Below, in pieces: positions 15,001-27,415 of a stretch of 64,000 nt of DNA. Both the position numbers and the translations under genes were made by a program. The stretch is taken from positions 8,437,882 through 8,501,881 of the forward strand of contig NC_036454.1 of assembly GCF_002775205.1 (NCBI RefSeq), read 5' to 3'. The notes beneath the pieces were generated by a model. The model made no database searches. It was given only the letters and a program-made list of their open reading frames with translations, and was not told the origin of the DNA. Every line of letters begins with the position of its first letter. Within the stretch, counting starts at the first letter, position 1. Origin of the DNA: Xiphophorus maculatus. Lineage: Eukaryota; Chordata; Actinopteri; Cyprinodontiformes; Poeciliidae.

Positions 15001-15041
15001 GGCTTCTGGTTCAGTTCCTCATGAACCGGCCTCACAGCTGA
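12026..15041 (+). CDS. mrps30: Mitochondrial ribosomal protein mL65 / MRPS30 (5 exons)
   Basis: This is a structural protein of the mitochondrial ribosome, first named S30 (PDCD9) and now assigned to the large subunit as mL65. Coding exons: 12026-12617, 13105-13250, 13361-13466, 13909-14085, 14776-15041; all GT-AG, phases 1,0,1,1, total 428 residues (human 439). An in-frame TAA lies 12 codons upstream of the ATG, and the start context is AACATGGCG. The basic N-terminus with few acidic residues fits a mitochondrial presequence. Diagnostic segments are [10 protein letters not shown] and the [12 protein letters not shown] stretch in exon 2, the [12 protein letters not shown] run in exon 3, CYGHTQFHL and [14 protein letters not shown] in exon 4, and [14 protein letters not shown] with NNPRKN in exon 5. 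AATAAA-like signals occur near 15,271-15,290, inside a foldback repeat, and at about 15,827; I cannot choose between them. It converges on emb. Confidence 0.96.
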
Positions 15042-15289
15042 ACGGGACACAAACATGCAGGAAGCTGCTTTTTTGTCACTAAAGCTGAAAAATTTGGTTT
15101 ACGGTTGTTTAATCAGCCAAACTATAAACAGACTGAATGCAGATTCAGGCTTAAGATGGAGATTCTGAACAATCAGAAGCTTCTCTCAATAATACAGTTG
15201 TTTCATTTATTCTTGTTACTTTGGCATGTGAAGCTGATAACTATGACTGCGTGTCTCGGTTATTGAAGATGGGAATAAAAAGGAATAAA

Positions 15290-15741
15290 TTTCCACCAAA
15301 AAACTCAGAACTTCTAATATTAATCTGAGAAATCTTTTAGAAAATACAAGATTTCTGAGCTTCAAAAATTGAAAATTTGCAAGAATTATTATTTTTTTTT
15401 AAATATTTGAACTCCAAAGTTTGAGAGAAAAAAACCTCAGAAATATTGAGATTATTTTCACAAAAAAAGAAAAAAACTTGAGCATTCCTGAGTACAAAAT
15501 GTTGACTTTTGAAACTCTGAAAGATTTTCAACTTTATGAGTTTCAAAGATATCAAGTTTTTTTCTAAAAAAAATACACAAAATGTATCTCAAAATTTTAG
15601 GGTTTTTCCCTCAAATTTTCAACTTTTGGAGCTAAAAATGTCCAAGTTTTTTTTTCTAGAAAATTTCTGAGATTAATCTCAGAATGTCTTTTTTTTTGGC
15701 AGAAATTTAAATAATTTTTAAATCTACAACTGCCCTAATAT
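15290..15741. repeat. TTTCTGAGATTAATCTCA family, copy 2
   Basis: Same palindrome-rich sequence as at 8,915, ending CTACAACTGCCCTAATA. It begins just after the first AATAAA-like signals of mrps30, so it may overlap that gene's 3' UTR. Confidence 0.55.
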
Positions 15742-16322
15742 GCCATTGTACAAAGCCGCTGTAAGGAGGGGCCACCAAATGTTCCCATTTCAGCTTGTAG
15801 AGAAAATGTAACTTACTGCAAAAAAGTCAATAAAACATCTGCTACCCTTTGATTGCAGCAGGTTTTTGTTTGTTTGGTTTTGACTGGGAGCGGCGCATTT
15901 ATTCAGATGGAAATAGTAGCACTGGGAGGAGCTAAATCTTTTCACAAATTATCTGTCTCATATTAAACATAGTAGCAATTTTAACAAATATGTAAAAAAC
16001 TTATTTTTTTTAAAATAAAAGTTGCATACTGCATCTTAAATGAGCTGCTAGTATTAATTCATAGTCATATTTGAATTAAAGAATTACAACATTTAACTTT
16101 TCCTAAAATATTTTTGAATTGAATTAAACCAGCAAAGCATTGATTCAAAGGAAAATGACTCAGATGAACTTTAATTTGTGTAGCTTTAATATTGCTTGCA
16201 TATACAGTGAAGGCTGAATATGTTAATGTGACAATGATGCACAAGTATTTCAATGTGGACGTTACTCCCAAAGCTCCTATATTCAAGGTGGCAGAAATAA
16301 AATCATTGCTGGCAAGGAGAGC

Positions 16323-17213
16323 ACTAGCTGCGTTTCCATTGAGCGAATTGGAATTACAAAATGGCAATTCAGGAAAAAAAAACATTTCCATTAAAGGTTT
16401 TTGCATCACTTGAGTCGCGATCAACAACAACCGGATGATATCACTGGCGGAAAAGAGGAAGAAGACGACAGGAAGTAGAAGACAGATGACGGCGCAGCAT
16501 GTTTTATTAAATGGTATATCGCAGGAACAAATTTATTCACCCCTCATTTTAATTGCATTTCTTATTTAATGGAAACACCGCAACTACAAAATTGAATTTT
16601 CAGCATTACCAAAATATTGACAATGTTTTTGCCCACAGTAGCCATAGAATGGCAGCTAGTTCTTCGCTTTTCCACAGTAGGTTCCATTAGCCATAGAATA
16701 GTGCAAACAAAAATAAATTCGCTCAATGAAACATGAAAACGTTTTTAAGTTAGGATGAGGTAGATTTTCCGCCCTATTGAAATGGATATATTGCGTTAAA
16801 CTGAAACACTTTCTTCGCATCACACCGGTCGCGTGATCAACAGCCACGAAAACCTCAAAGAAGACGGCAGGACGTAGTATTAGGATGGTTGTTTTGTTTT
16901 TTTGGACGATGTGCAGTTGACTCCACCTAGGCTCTCACATCATCACAGTCCATAAAAAGTGGTGTGTCATTTGAAATTGTTGAATCCATAGCTCTTCTGG
17001 AAAATCAAAGTCTACAATTTCCCAAAACGCCACATATGTAATCGCTCCAACGCCTGAACGTTTCCTCTAATAGACGATTATTTTTAATGACTTATCTTAT
17101 CGCGTGAACAAGCCTATTCGTGTGTGATTTTAATTTCAATTTCAAAATTTTCTTCGACATTAGCAGAATATCGACAAATATTAGCGTACATTTTCCATGG
17201 AAACGCAGCTAGT
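16323..17213. mobile_element. Inverted-repeat element with ACTAGCTGCGTTTCCAT ends
   Basis: The left end ACTAGCTGCGTTTCCAT (16323-16339) is an exact inverse of the right end ATGGAAACGCAGCTAGT (17197-17213). The interior has several inverted words such as CATTTCTTATTTAATGGAAACACCGC. Related sequence occurs at 45,800-45,855 and 58,725-58,985. No transposase frame is present. It lies between mrps30 and emb. Confidence 0.75.
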
Positions 17214-17610
17214 CAGTTGCTTTTTAAGGCACTGCTCACAAACCACAACTCATTACATCACAGCTGTAGGGTGGGGGTTTTCAAGCTCAAAAGAGAACAG
17301 CGGCTTCCGTTTGAGGTTGCCTTCACACCGGAAACATGTGAAGGCAACCTCAGTTTGAAACACAGAGCCGGAGGGAGAGAAAGGCTAAATGTTTTACTCC
17401 TTCAGCCGTTGCTGACAACAGGAAACATGTTGGTCAGTGAACGTCAAAACAGAAAGCTTTCCTGTGTATTAGTTGATTAGATGATGGTCATTGCACTTAG
17501 CTGGTGTTAAGGTTTAAGACATTTACAAAAAATAGCTGTTTATATGTCGCTATATAAGCTCTTCACATTCAAAAATAAAATAATTTAATAGATGCTTGAA
17601 TTTGCTTCTT

Positions 17611-20600
17611 TTAGGTTTTGCGCTGTCTTACTGAGGTACTTTCCTCAGCTTCCTCATCTTCACCCTGTGGCCTGAGGCAAAAATAATTATCATTATTTTA
17701 AAAAAGCATAATACATGAAACATAAAAATACGTGATGACTATTTTTAAAGTACTCACTGTGTGTTCTTTGGGTCTGCATTCGGACCATTAGCTGTGAATA
17801 GGGCAGGAAATTATTCACAATAGTAGATTCATTTTATTGGTAGTTAAATATATCCATAAAATAAATAAATATTTTAGTAAAAGGGCAAATTTCTTAAGAA
17901 ACTACATTTGTAGATAAGAGTAAAGGCATGAACATCCAGTCTTTAACCTGAGCACTGCAAAAACACAAACTATTCCAAGTTATTTTAAATTCAGTTTCTA
18001 CCGCGAATATCTTAGTACTTAAAATAAGACAAAATGAACAACTTTTCAGCAAGATATAGCAGCTTCTTTTAAGTCAGTCATTCCTTAATATGGATGAACA
18101 ATTACTAGTTTTATTGGCAGATTATTTCACTTATGACAAGACATTTTCCCATGTTATAAGTGAAATAATCTGTAGTGAAACTAGTAATTCTTCAATAATA
18201 AGGAATTATTTATGGAAAACAAGTTCCTATTTCTTGCTGAAAAATTAATTCTAAGTTAGTTTTGTCTTATTTCAAGTGTACTAAGATATTTGAACTAGAA
18301 ACCAAAATACTTGGTAAGATTTTGTTTTTGCAGTGAGTACAGTGCAGGAAAAATCACAATTTTTGCAAACCATTTCTGTGTTAATTTGGCCACAATATCT
18401 GGATTTTTATTTGTTTTAAAAAGCCAATTAAAGAAATCTTCTGGTTTGATAAATGAGTCGATATTGCAATGTATGCTAACAAGAGTCAAAGGGCATTTTG
18501 AAGTAAAATCATTCCCACAGCATCACAGATCCTTCTCCATACTTACCAGTAAACATAAGTTGCTCTTCCAAACTAACCAAAGCACACAGTTTCATAGCTA
18601 AAGTCAAAAAAGAGAGAAAAAACATGCATTAGTACCTTCTGCTTCCTTTTTCTTGGAATGACTCCTCTCATAGATGAGAATCGCAGTAACCAAGATGACA
18701 ACTTCAACCAGGATGCTTAAGAAAGGCTTCAATGGCTCCCAGATGGTAATCACCTACAGGAGAAAATCACAAGAGATTCATGTCTTTAAACCCTCAGCTA
18801 AACTAAAAATATCTGAAAACGTTTTTTCAAAGATGCTTTAGATAAGACGCCATCGTAAAACTAAACTGGAGAACTAAATGTGAAACCCAACGCTTATTCT
18901 GGACAAATTAAACATGGAGCTAATTTCCACCATTTACTAACATTGAATATCAAATAACTTCTTTTTTAGCAAAATATGAATAGTTTCCCTTTAAAGTTTA
19001 AAACCTTTTTCAACAAGTGAGCTGAGTGTTTGTTTGGCTGACCTTCAGGTGCATTTTGCTGGTGCTGGTGCTGATGTTGTACACGGCGGCGCAGTGATAC
19101 ACGCCGGAGTCGGCTTCGCTCACATCCTTCACCTTCAGCTTCGCGCTGCGCCCGTTGACGGTGATGTCATAGCGTTGAGCTTCGAATAGCTGCTCCTGCA
19201 GGACAACAGAATCCTACAATTATTAATAATTAAAAAGATTTAAGATGCACTAATTAGCAAAAACATCAGAAATATTATACAAAACGTTTTCATGCTTGTT
19301 GTATGCTTAATGCCTACACACTGCATAAACTTAAGGTTTGCGGGCCGAATCTAGCCCACCACAGGTATTTATGTGGCCCTCTAGACTCTAGAGCTGGGTA
19401 TCCAAACCATATGGGCCAAAATTGTAGATTCAGAAATACTAAAAAAAAAAAAAAAAAAAGAAAAAACCTAAAATCAAGCAAATAAAGTAGCTGGGTATTT
19501 ATTGTAGATGTTTACTACCTTGTATTAGGGCCATTGTAGACAGAAGAAAAGGACTACATTTCCACCAAAACTCAGAAATGTTGTGAATTCTTTTGAAACT
19601 TTCTAGAAAGAAATATTTTGACATTTGATTTTCCAACATTTCCAAATATTTTGTAGAAATTTTCTGATTTTAATCTAAAAAGTTAGATTTTTTTTCTATC
19701 AAACGTCATTGTTTTCTCTAGAAAATTTCTGACTTTACTCTCATCTCAGAAATGTACTACTTACTACAACTTTAATTTTGCTTGCTGTATTTAAAAAAAT
19801 ACATCTAGTTTTCTGTTTCTTTTTGGCTCCATTGAATAAATTTACTTTGATTAATAAGAACAGTGTTTTCTTTCCAAACACTTGCTTTATTTAACCAAGC
19901 TTAATAAAGAATAAAAGCTGATTCTGCTGCACCAAAGTTCTTTTTTCAGTGAAAGTGTCTGGATGAACTTGGTTTTACCTTTTGTTAAAAAATGGTTACA
20001 AAAAGACAAATACTTTGTGTTGTTCTTTACATTTTCCTGTGTAAGAAAATTATGTTGGTAACAAAAGTCTCCATCTGCATCTAGGGGGCAAATTTGTATC
20101 ATTTTTTAATTGCAGTTGAGGACCGAAAAAAGTCAGGCCATGGGCCATAAGTGGCCCCCGGGCCGCACTTTGGACACCCCTGCTCTAGAAAGACATGAGT
20201 AGGACTTTAAGACAACATTTGTGTGCTTAAATATTATCAGTCAAATCAAATAAATTTTTAATTGTATGGTGCCAAATGACATTAATGATGTTAAATATTA
20301 TTTATTGATTAAGAATCGAGGGATGGAATCATAATCTTTTTTTTTTAATCCCCCAAATCTGGTGAATGAAGTTTATTTTGTACTGATTTAACTTTAATAA
20401 GCACTCATGAAATATTTTAGCAGTTTCCTAATTGGTAGTTTTATCAATAAATTCTGCCACAATCGGCCCTTTGAGGAAAAAATCATGATGCTGGTATAAA
20501 TATTACATGTTTAAAAATCTGAATAAAAAAACAGTATTTTTCTCTATAAATACTTTTACAAGAATCATCTAAATACTAAGTTTTTGGGAAAAGCGACACT

Positions 20601-23600
20601 ACCATTTAATAAAACCACTAAAGGTGACTTTTACAGTCTAGCTGTTAAAAGTTTAACTTTATCCAACTACAGATAAAACGCGACTGTAAAGAAAGTCATG
20701 TAACGTCAAAGATAACCACTGATCTGTAAATCCTCACTCGCCTTATTGGTGCCATTGTTCTTAAACCAGTTCCAGGTTCTTGGTACTGGTTTATTATCCT
20801 CCATCTTGCATGTCAGAACCACAAAGTCGCCCACATAGGAGACGATGGGCTTCTCTCTTCTCTCACCGATCTGCGGCACTGAAAGACAGAGCCGACACGT
20901 TACTGTCAATCTGCAGCAGGTTTCTGGAAAAAAATTTTTTTTTAAATTACAAAACAAGATGGTAATGCAGATGTGATCTGTACCTGCCAGAATAAAATCT
21001 AGTTCTGCTTCATTTTCAAACACACAGGTGTAATTTCCAAGGTGTTCCTCACTCACAATGTTGAACCTGAAAAACAGAGAGAAAAGATGTTAACATTTTG
21101 TTTTCATTACAGTTTTTTCTTCTAAAATGTGACCCGTCTGCAGCTCTGCTAACCCAGAGGCAGGTTTTGGATTCAAAGACGTTTTTTTCTAAACCTTAAA
21201 GGTGAGATAACAGCACAGAAACAACAGAACCAACATTGGATTCCACATAATAAGGTTCAAATGACAACACTGAAAAAATAAATATTAAAAAATTCAGACG
21301 GTGTTGAATTATTCAGAACAGGTCAGATGATTTTATAACATTTCAGATTATAAACCAAACCTTCAGTCGCTCCATCTAAACATATTCAAAACAGTTCAAT
21401 TTGCAAGTGAAAATGCCACCTTGCTAATCCACCTCGTCTGCTTTTGCTGCTTCATATTAAATAAACATTTATTATGTTCTGACAGTAAAAGGTTGTTTAA
21501 ATAATATACTATCATGTTACTGTAATATAATATTTATTTGTAAGAATCTGAAAAGGTTTTGTTATAACATGGTAACTGTGAATATTACAACATGTTAAAT
21601 TATTTTGTTCAAACATGAAAGATATATTGTTAGAAGTTTTAAGTTTTCACATTTTAACTTGATGTAGTTCTATTTGTTGCTTGTGTTGCAGCTCTACGCG
21701 TTCATATAAACTAGTAATGACAGACAAAAAAAAACCAAGCAGTTAGCTGATTATTTCTTTAAAAAAACAGAGCATTGCAAATTAAATACAAGAAGCATTT
21801 TTATGGGGAAAAAATGATGGGTATAATTTAAATTGATTTATATTGTTATTATTTTTTAGGTTTAAAACAATAAAAACAATCCAGACACTGTTACTGTTGT
21901 AGATCTAAGCAGAAAGGGGGTCAGTTTTTATATCTCTATGCTGGTAAATTTTAGTTGTTATTGTATTCAATAATATAACATTTTAAATGTTTTGTGAAGA
22001 TCCATTTTCCTAAAACCAATAAATGTTGTTTTTTTTTTATTCCAGTTTGGGTTAATTTTGAGCATGTGTGAATCACTTACACTCGTTGGAGTGTGTACTG
22101 CTGGTTCTCTGGGTCCACTGGGACTCGGCTGTCCTGAATTTCCATTCCGCCTTTTCTCCAGTAGCCAGTGATGTTGGGCTGTTTGTTCTGGTTACCAGTC
22201 CAGATGCACTCCAGCGACAGATTGACAGGATTCAGCAGCTCAACATTCTCAATTTTATTGTCGCCTGAGTAAAAGCAAACATGACATTGACATTTGTGAA
22301 TAAAATATAAGAATTTCCTCATTAAATATTTAGATAAATGTAAATATTTTGACCTGTGAGGTGGACGCTCTTGGTGTTCGTTGGAAGAGAGCTGACCGGA
22401 GCCAATGGCGTCGGTGTTGGACCCACAGTTTCTGTCAGCAGAATATATCATTATTTGCTAGTTAATCTACCCTTCGGATTATTTTAACAGTGTGTAATCC
22501 ACTGTAGTATTTCTAGATTTATTTTTGTTTGACAAAAACTCCCCTCTCTCAACATGAACACACTTGGTGCAAAGCAGAGAGGCGGACGACGTATGCATAT
22601 GGAGTATGGAAAGCCATGTGTGCCATAAATCGCCACTTTTGCCACATATCTGGCTAAAAAGCTGCACAAGACGTTGGGTTAATACTTAGATGATTCAGAT
22701 GTAACTTTGCAAGCCAAAGTTGTGCTATCACAGCATTTCTCTCGGTAGCCTTTTTAAAAAGCCGTAGCAGTTTACTCTTATCATTATCTCATCAACTTTA
22801 GTTCTTAACAGCTGACTGAGACCTGCTGAGTTGTTTTTTTGTTTTGTTTTTCAGAGCGTTGTGTGAATACACTGGGCTGTAAATGTGTTCCACCTAAAAA
22901 CTCCATCTGTGTCTTTTTACACATGGATTTTTAATTCTGACTTCATTTTTGCTTACTACATAAACAATTGGTAACAGCCAGGTTGGGTTTATTATTTTCT
23001 GATAGAACTGGAAAAGCATTTCCTTTAATTTTCCCATGACTGGAGATCCAGTTTTGGAAATGCCACCCTAAAGATCCAAACATGGTGCTGCTGGAAGCAG
23101 AGGTTCAGATTACAAGTAAAATACAGTTTTCAACACCACTGCAGAGAGCTTCAGGTGGGTGTACCGTTTTGGTTATCGGATCTCTTCCCAGTAGACCAAC
23201 AGTTTGAGGAAAACTGAGAGTGAGGCCTCAGAATAGAGGGACACATATTTTAACTGATTATTAGCAAAACTCAGCTGGAAGCTTTACTTTAGGGTAAAAA
23301 AATAAAAAATTACAACTCTCTAACTGCTTACTAAAAAGAGAGTATACACTGTTTGGTTTTCCTCAGGCACCTGTCGTGAACATATTACTTTTCACTGGAA
23401 ATATTAGGATTAGGCGTCCAGGTGAGGTGTTCCAGGCACGTCCCACCGGGAGGAGGTCCAGGGGAAGACCCAGGACACGCTGGAGGGATTATGTCTCCCG
23501 CTGGCCTGGGAACGCCTCAGGATTCCCCCGGAGGAGCTGGAACAAGTGGCTGGGGAGAGGGACGTCTGGGCCTCCCTTCTGAAGCTGCTACCCCCGCGAC

Positions 23601-24764
23601 CCAACTCCGGATAAGCGGAAGAAAATGGATGGATGGATGGATGGAAATATTAGAAAATTAAAAATTGTTCATTTTGACAAACCTTTTGATAGCTTGGAAA
23701 CTGTTGATGTGAGCTTATATATAACAGATTTATTCTGTTTCTGCAGGTTTGTCTAATTTAAAGTGTTTCAGATCCTCAAATAAAGTTTAATGTGAAAGCT
23801 TAGCTCCGCCCCAATTTTTACCAATGTGGGTGGAGCCAAAAGACACTGAGGGGCGTGGCCAAGTCTAAAGCTGACTGGAGGGGTGAAGCACGACTAATAG
23901 GGTTAACAGTTTTAGGCTAAATATTGTAGAATTAAAACAAGTTTACACAAAATATCACAGATAATCTCAGAAAACTAAAGTCAGAATTTTGAGATACAAT
24001 TCTGATAAAAACATTAGAGCTTAATCCTCTCTAATTAACTCTCTAATTAAAGGATTAGTTAAAATTATAAGATTAAAGTCAGAATTTTAACCTTCGATTT
24101 TCAAATTAAATTTTAAAATTAAATTAAGATTAAAGTAAGAATTTAATCTTAATTTTCAAATTAAAGGCTTTGAAAATTAAGATTAAAGTCAAAATTTAAT
24201 CCTTAAATCTCCAATTAAAAGATTAAAGTCAGATTTCTGAGATTAAAGTAAGAATTGAATCAAAATGTTCTAATTAAAGGATTAAAGTCAGAATCTAATC
24301 CTTTAATATCCTAATTAAAGGAATAAAGTCAGAATTCTTTCTTTCTTTCCAGTGGTCCTAATCCTCTTCCGTAGTAAGTTTTAAATGATTTTATTTTTAG
24401 TTTCTTAGTGTTTTAAAGGGACGTTGTCTATTTATCTTTAAGTAAAGAAAAACAGTTTATTTTGGTTAAATTAATAATTTTAGCGACCCATTGAAGTATT
24501 TCTCCACTCTTAGAAGACAAGTACACTTTCCCAGGACATTTAAAAAAATCACATTAATCCAAAAACTTCAAACTTAACGACATGTGGCGTAATCATACGA
24601 CAATCTTGCTACATTTTCCTGTCAAGGTTACAGGAACACTCAGCGCCAACCTGAGGGAAGAACATCAGAGTCTGATCAGAAATCGAACCAGCAGGTGATT
24701 TACCTGAGCTGGTGAGTCTGCAGGTGGCCAGCGTCAGGAGGATGTTGATGGGAAGCTGCTTCAT
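17611..24764 (-). CDS. emb: Embigin, two-Ig transmembrane glycoprotein (9 exons)
   Basis: Embigin is a basigin-family adhesion protein and partner of monocarboxylate transporters at the plasma membrane. Coding exons: 24704-24764, 22354-22431, 22081-22264, 20984-21066, 20742-20878, 19043-19195, 18636-18753, 17758-17791, 17611-17671; phases agree throughout, 302 residues (human 327). Residues 1-20 form a signal peptide. Ig domain 1 has Cys66, Trp68 and Cys122 in a GNYTC motif; Ig domain 2 has Cys159, a WNWF core and Cys216 in DSGVYHC. The transmembrane segment is about 240-260 and holds Glu249, the acidic residue typical of this family, followed by a basic YERSHSKKK stop-transfer. The acidic tail ends VRQRKT, close to the human ending. 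Several N-x-S/T sites are present. Exon 5 ends at a GC rather than GT donor (AAG|GCGAGT), required by phase. Basigin and neuroplastin are the alternatives; the tail and long pre-Ig linker favour embigin. Confidence 0.9.
17953..18335. mobile_element. CACTGCAAAAACA palindromic MITE, copy 1
   Basis: It begins CACTGCAAAAACACAAAC and ends TTTTGTTTTTGCAGTG. The halves are inverted copies sharing GAATATCTTAGTA, AAATAAGACAAAA, and TTATTTCACTTATGACAAGA. It lies in an emb intron. Other copies are near 25.36, 28.08, 41.86 and 55.83 kb. Confidence 0.8.
19325..20182. mobile_element. Nonautonomous hAT-like element, copy 2, with nested palindromic repeat
   Basis: The right end GGCCCCCGGGCCGCACTTTG followed by GACACCCCTG (to 20,182) is the inverse of the CAGGGGTGTCCAAAGTGCGG start common to hAT elements. 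The left end near 19,330 (GTTTGCGGGCCGAATC) is decayed. An ATTAGGGCCATTGTAGACAG end at 19,527 and palindromic TTTCTGA words to about 19,750 lie within it, as they do beside copy 1. Confidence 0.6.
23408..23641 (+). mobile_element. Rex3 3'-end fragment, copy 2
   Basis: 234 bp matching the last part of the 5,125-6,585 element, from CAGGTGAGGTGTTCC through AGACCCAGGACACGCTGGAG to the GGAT tail. The 12-bp TGGAAATATTAG occurs on both sides (23396-23407 and 23642-23653), a clear target-site duplication. Extreme 5' truncation, in emb intron 1. Confidence 0.92.
23985..24373. repeat. Degenerate array of ATTAAAGTCAGAAT words ending in TCCTCTTCCGTA
   Basis: Ten or so imperfect repeats of GATTAAAGTCAGAATTT and inverse AAATTAAATTTT words, ending CAGTGGTCCTAATCCTCTTCCGTA near-identical to the right end of the 100-bp palindrome at 50,301-50,400. 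It is probably a decayed, expanded relative. The left end is not recognisable. Confidence 0.55.
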
Positions 24765-24910
24765 GGCTGATGTTCCTCTGTCCTCTGTGGGAGAAGGTCT
24801 GTGTCCCCGCCGCTGCACCGCCCCTCCTCCACCGGCTCCTCCGTGACGCAGCAGTGAGATCACTCTGCATCCTGTGTGTGGCAGAAGAAGATGACTCCAC
24901 CCGTTATTGA
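24765..24910 (-). promoter_or_regulatory. Probable emb 5' leader with upstream ATGs
   Basis: Minus-strand ATGs at 24,898-24,900 and 24,868-24,870 open one reading frame that runs past the emb start in a different frame, to about 24,700. If the transcript begins far enough upstream, this overlapping upstream frame would reduce embigin translation. The transcription start is not known from sequence alone. Confidence 0.3.
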
Positions 24911-25354
24911 GTCAGACAGCCTTCAGGTCCTCATGCTGCACTGCAGGGTGTTTTTGTCCTGCAGGGAAACTCGTGGAAAGGCAATTCTGTCTCAAATGCA
25001 TCGTTGGAAAAGTTGATAAAGCCGCTACATTCTGCTGGAGAGCTTCTTTCTGTTATCTGAGAGGATCAGGCAGGAGAGTAACATGAGCAGGCGGCCTCCC
25101 TTTGTGAGCCGCACAAGGACAAGGAACTGTTCTGTTATGAAACCAACTAAATAAATGATGCACTGTGGCTTTATACAGGAAATGAGCATTTTTAACAGTA
25201 AAAAATATAGTTTTTACTGTTTAGTCCACTAAAAAAACAAATACCGAGTAATGTTCACTGTTTTTTATTATTTCTAATTTCTATGGGATTATCTTTATGT
25301 TCTTTTTCTTTTATTGTTTGTCAGTGCTTTTTTTTACCCTTACCTGTCTTTGGA

Positions 25355-25731
25355 AACTAAACAAAACTCTTACAAAGTATTTTTGGTTTAATTTCTAGTG
25401 CAAATATCTTAGTACACTGAAAATAAGGAAACTAACTTTTCATTAAAGTACAGAAGCTTGTTTAAAGTAAATAATTCCTTAATATTGATGATTTAATAGT
25501 GGTTACACTGGCTGATTATTTCAATTATGACATGGAAATAATGTCTTGCTATGAGTGAAATAATCGGCCAGTGGAAGCAGTAATTTTTCATAAATATTCA
25601 GGAATTATTAACTTAAATCAAGCTCATATTTCTTGCTAAAAAGTTACTTGTAAGTTAGTTTTGTCTTATTTAAAGTTTACAAAGATATTTGAACTAGAAA
25701 CTAAACCAAAAATACTTGGTAACATTTTGCG
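25355..25731. mobile_element. CACTGCAAAAACA MITE, copy 2
   Basis: The core halves (CAAATATCTTAGTACACTGAAAATAAGG and GTTTTGTCTTATTTAAAGT-type words) match copy 1, but both tips are diverged. It lies between emb and malt1. Confidence 0.7.
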
Positions 25732-26760
25732 TCACTTTATGGAAATGATTTTGTTTCTCTGGTCTGTAACACAGCTGGAAACTTTCTCAGTCATGACAGG
25801 CAGTATTTTTGACTCCAAGGTTAAAACTTTTCAAAATCCAGATCTTTATCGCTTTCATAAGGAAAATGTTCAAGTCCAAACAGGTTCAAATGAAAAATGA
25901 ATGCAAGATTTGTCCCGACTCCGGCTGTAATCCACGCCTTGTGAATCTGTCAAACTCTTGGATTGGTTTTGTTTCACAATCCTCTCAAAGGTGCCGATTC
26001 CTTCCACTAAACTTTCCATTACTGCGCTTGGATACAGCCAGTTTCTTTTCCAGTGATCATTTGGGGTTTATCATCCATGTGGAGGGCGACAGAGTCTGCT
26101 GGATGATTTGGTCCTGTAAGCTAAAGTATGCAATAAAAAAAATAAAATAAATCTTAATTACATTTTTTTTATTGGTCTTATGTAATTATTCAAGGTTTCA
26201 GGGAAATAAATTTTGTTTCACTTTCTGAATTAAAAACTTACTAAAAATATTTTGGGTTAATTAATTGAGAAAAACTGGAATATATGTTGTTCTTCCTATA
26301 CAGAGTGACGATCAAATCCACAGCAAACACAAACAACATTCAACAATGACAATTTACAAAAATACATTTTTAAAATAAAACCTTTACGCACAAAGTTTTA
26401 TGTAATTTTTTTGTGTGTTACCTCACAAAGGTTTTGCGTTCCCACGTAATAATGTATTCAGTATTCAGTTCATGCAGAATCATGGAAGGTTTTCTAAGGC
26501 TTTTCCAGGTATCATTTCATTTTTGAGTTATCTAAAGTTTTACCTATTTTTCTTTTGGATAAATGCACCACAAATGTATGTGCAAAAAGCCACAAACATG
26601 AAAGATATTACATAAACAACCGTGGACAACCAATTAATAGATTAATTTTCAACCAATTTTCAGCTCCAACTAGTTAAGAATGTAGAAACACATTTTTATT
26701 TAAAGTTTAATGTACAAGTTTAACTGACATATGATTGTTTAGAAAATCACGACAGTGTGT

Positions 26761-27228
26761 TAGGGCCTTTGTGCATACATAAAAAAGTTGTGATACATTT
26801 CTGACAAAAAAACCTTCTAGAAAAAAACTTGGAAATTTCTAACTTTCAAAAGTTTAAACTTTGCTGTAAAAAAGCTCAGAAATTTTGAGATTAATCTCAA
26901 TTTTGTAGAAAAAAACTTTGGAAAAGTTTTGGTGAAATTTCTAAAAGTAAAACATTTCCAACTTTTAAAACTCAGAAATTTCCAAGTTTTATCTAGAAAA
27001 CATGAGTTTTTCTAGGAATTTTCTGACATTTCAGACTCAGAAATTTGAAAGATTTTTTCCTAGATAATTTATCAAATCAATCTCAAAGTTTTCTGAGTTT
27101 TTTCTAGCAAATCTTCAACATTTGAAACTCAAAAATTTGCATTTTTTTTCAAGAAAATTTCTCAGATTAGACTCAAAATATTTTTGCCAAAAATGTACCT
27201 TTTATTCTTTGTACAGTGGCCCTACAAT
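26761..27228. repeat. TTTCTGAGATTAATCTCA family, copy 4
   Basis: It begins TTAGGGCCTTTGTGCATA and ends TTGTACAGTGGCCCTA, which are imperfect inverse ends; the interior is made of short TTTCTGA/TCAGAAA inversions. It is just beyond the malt1 stop and may overlap its 3' UTR. Confidence 0.6.
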
Positions 27229-27415
27229 ATAATTTATCGCAAGGGAACACAATACTTTTGTGAGGTAAAAAAAAAAGAAGTCCCCCATGTTCCCTGTAGG
27301 GGGCGCTGTAAAATCTAAATACAGCCTACTAATGCTCAGAAATTCAAGGGTAAAGAAGGTAATTTAACAGCAGCAGAACAGAAATCCGTCCTTTGAGCGA
27401 GCTGGAGGCTCCGCG

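Noticed and set aside
22479..22669. Small open frames upstream of emb exon 2
   Set aside because: No splice signals consistent with the emb phases and no recognised domain.
23985..24340. Regularly spaced ATTAAAGTCAGAAT words considered as a CRISPR-like array
   Set aside because: Units are degenerate, of variable spacing and self-complementary, in a vertebrate intron-upstream region; this is a decayed palindromic repeat.
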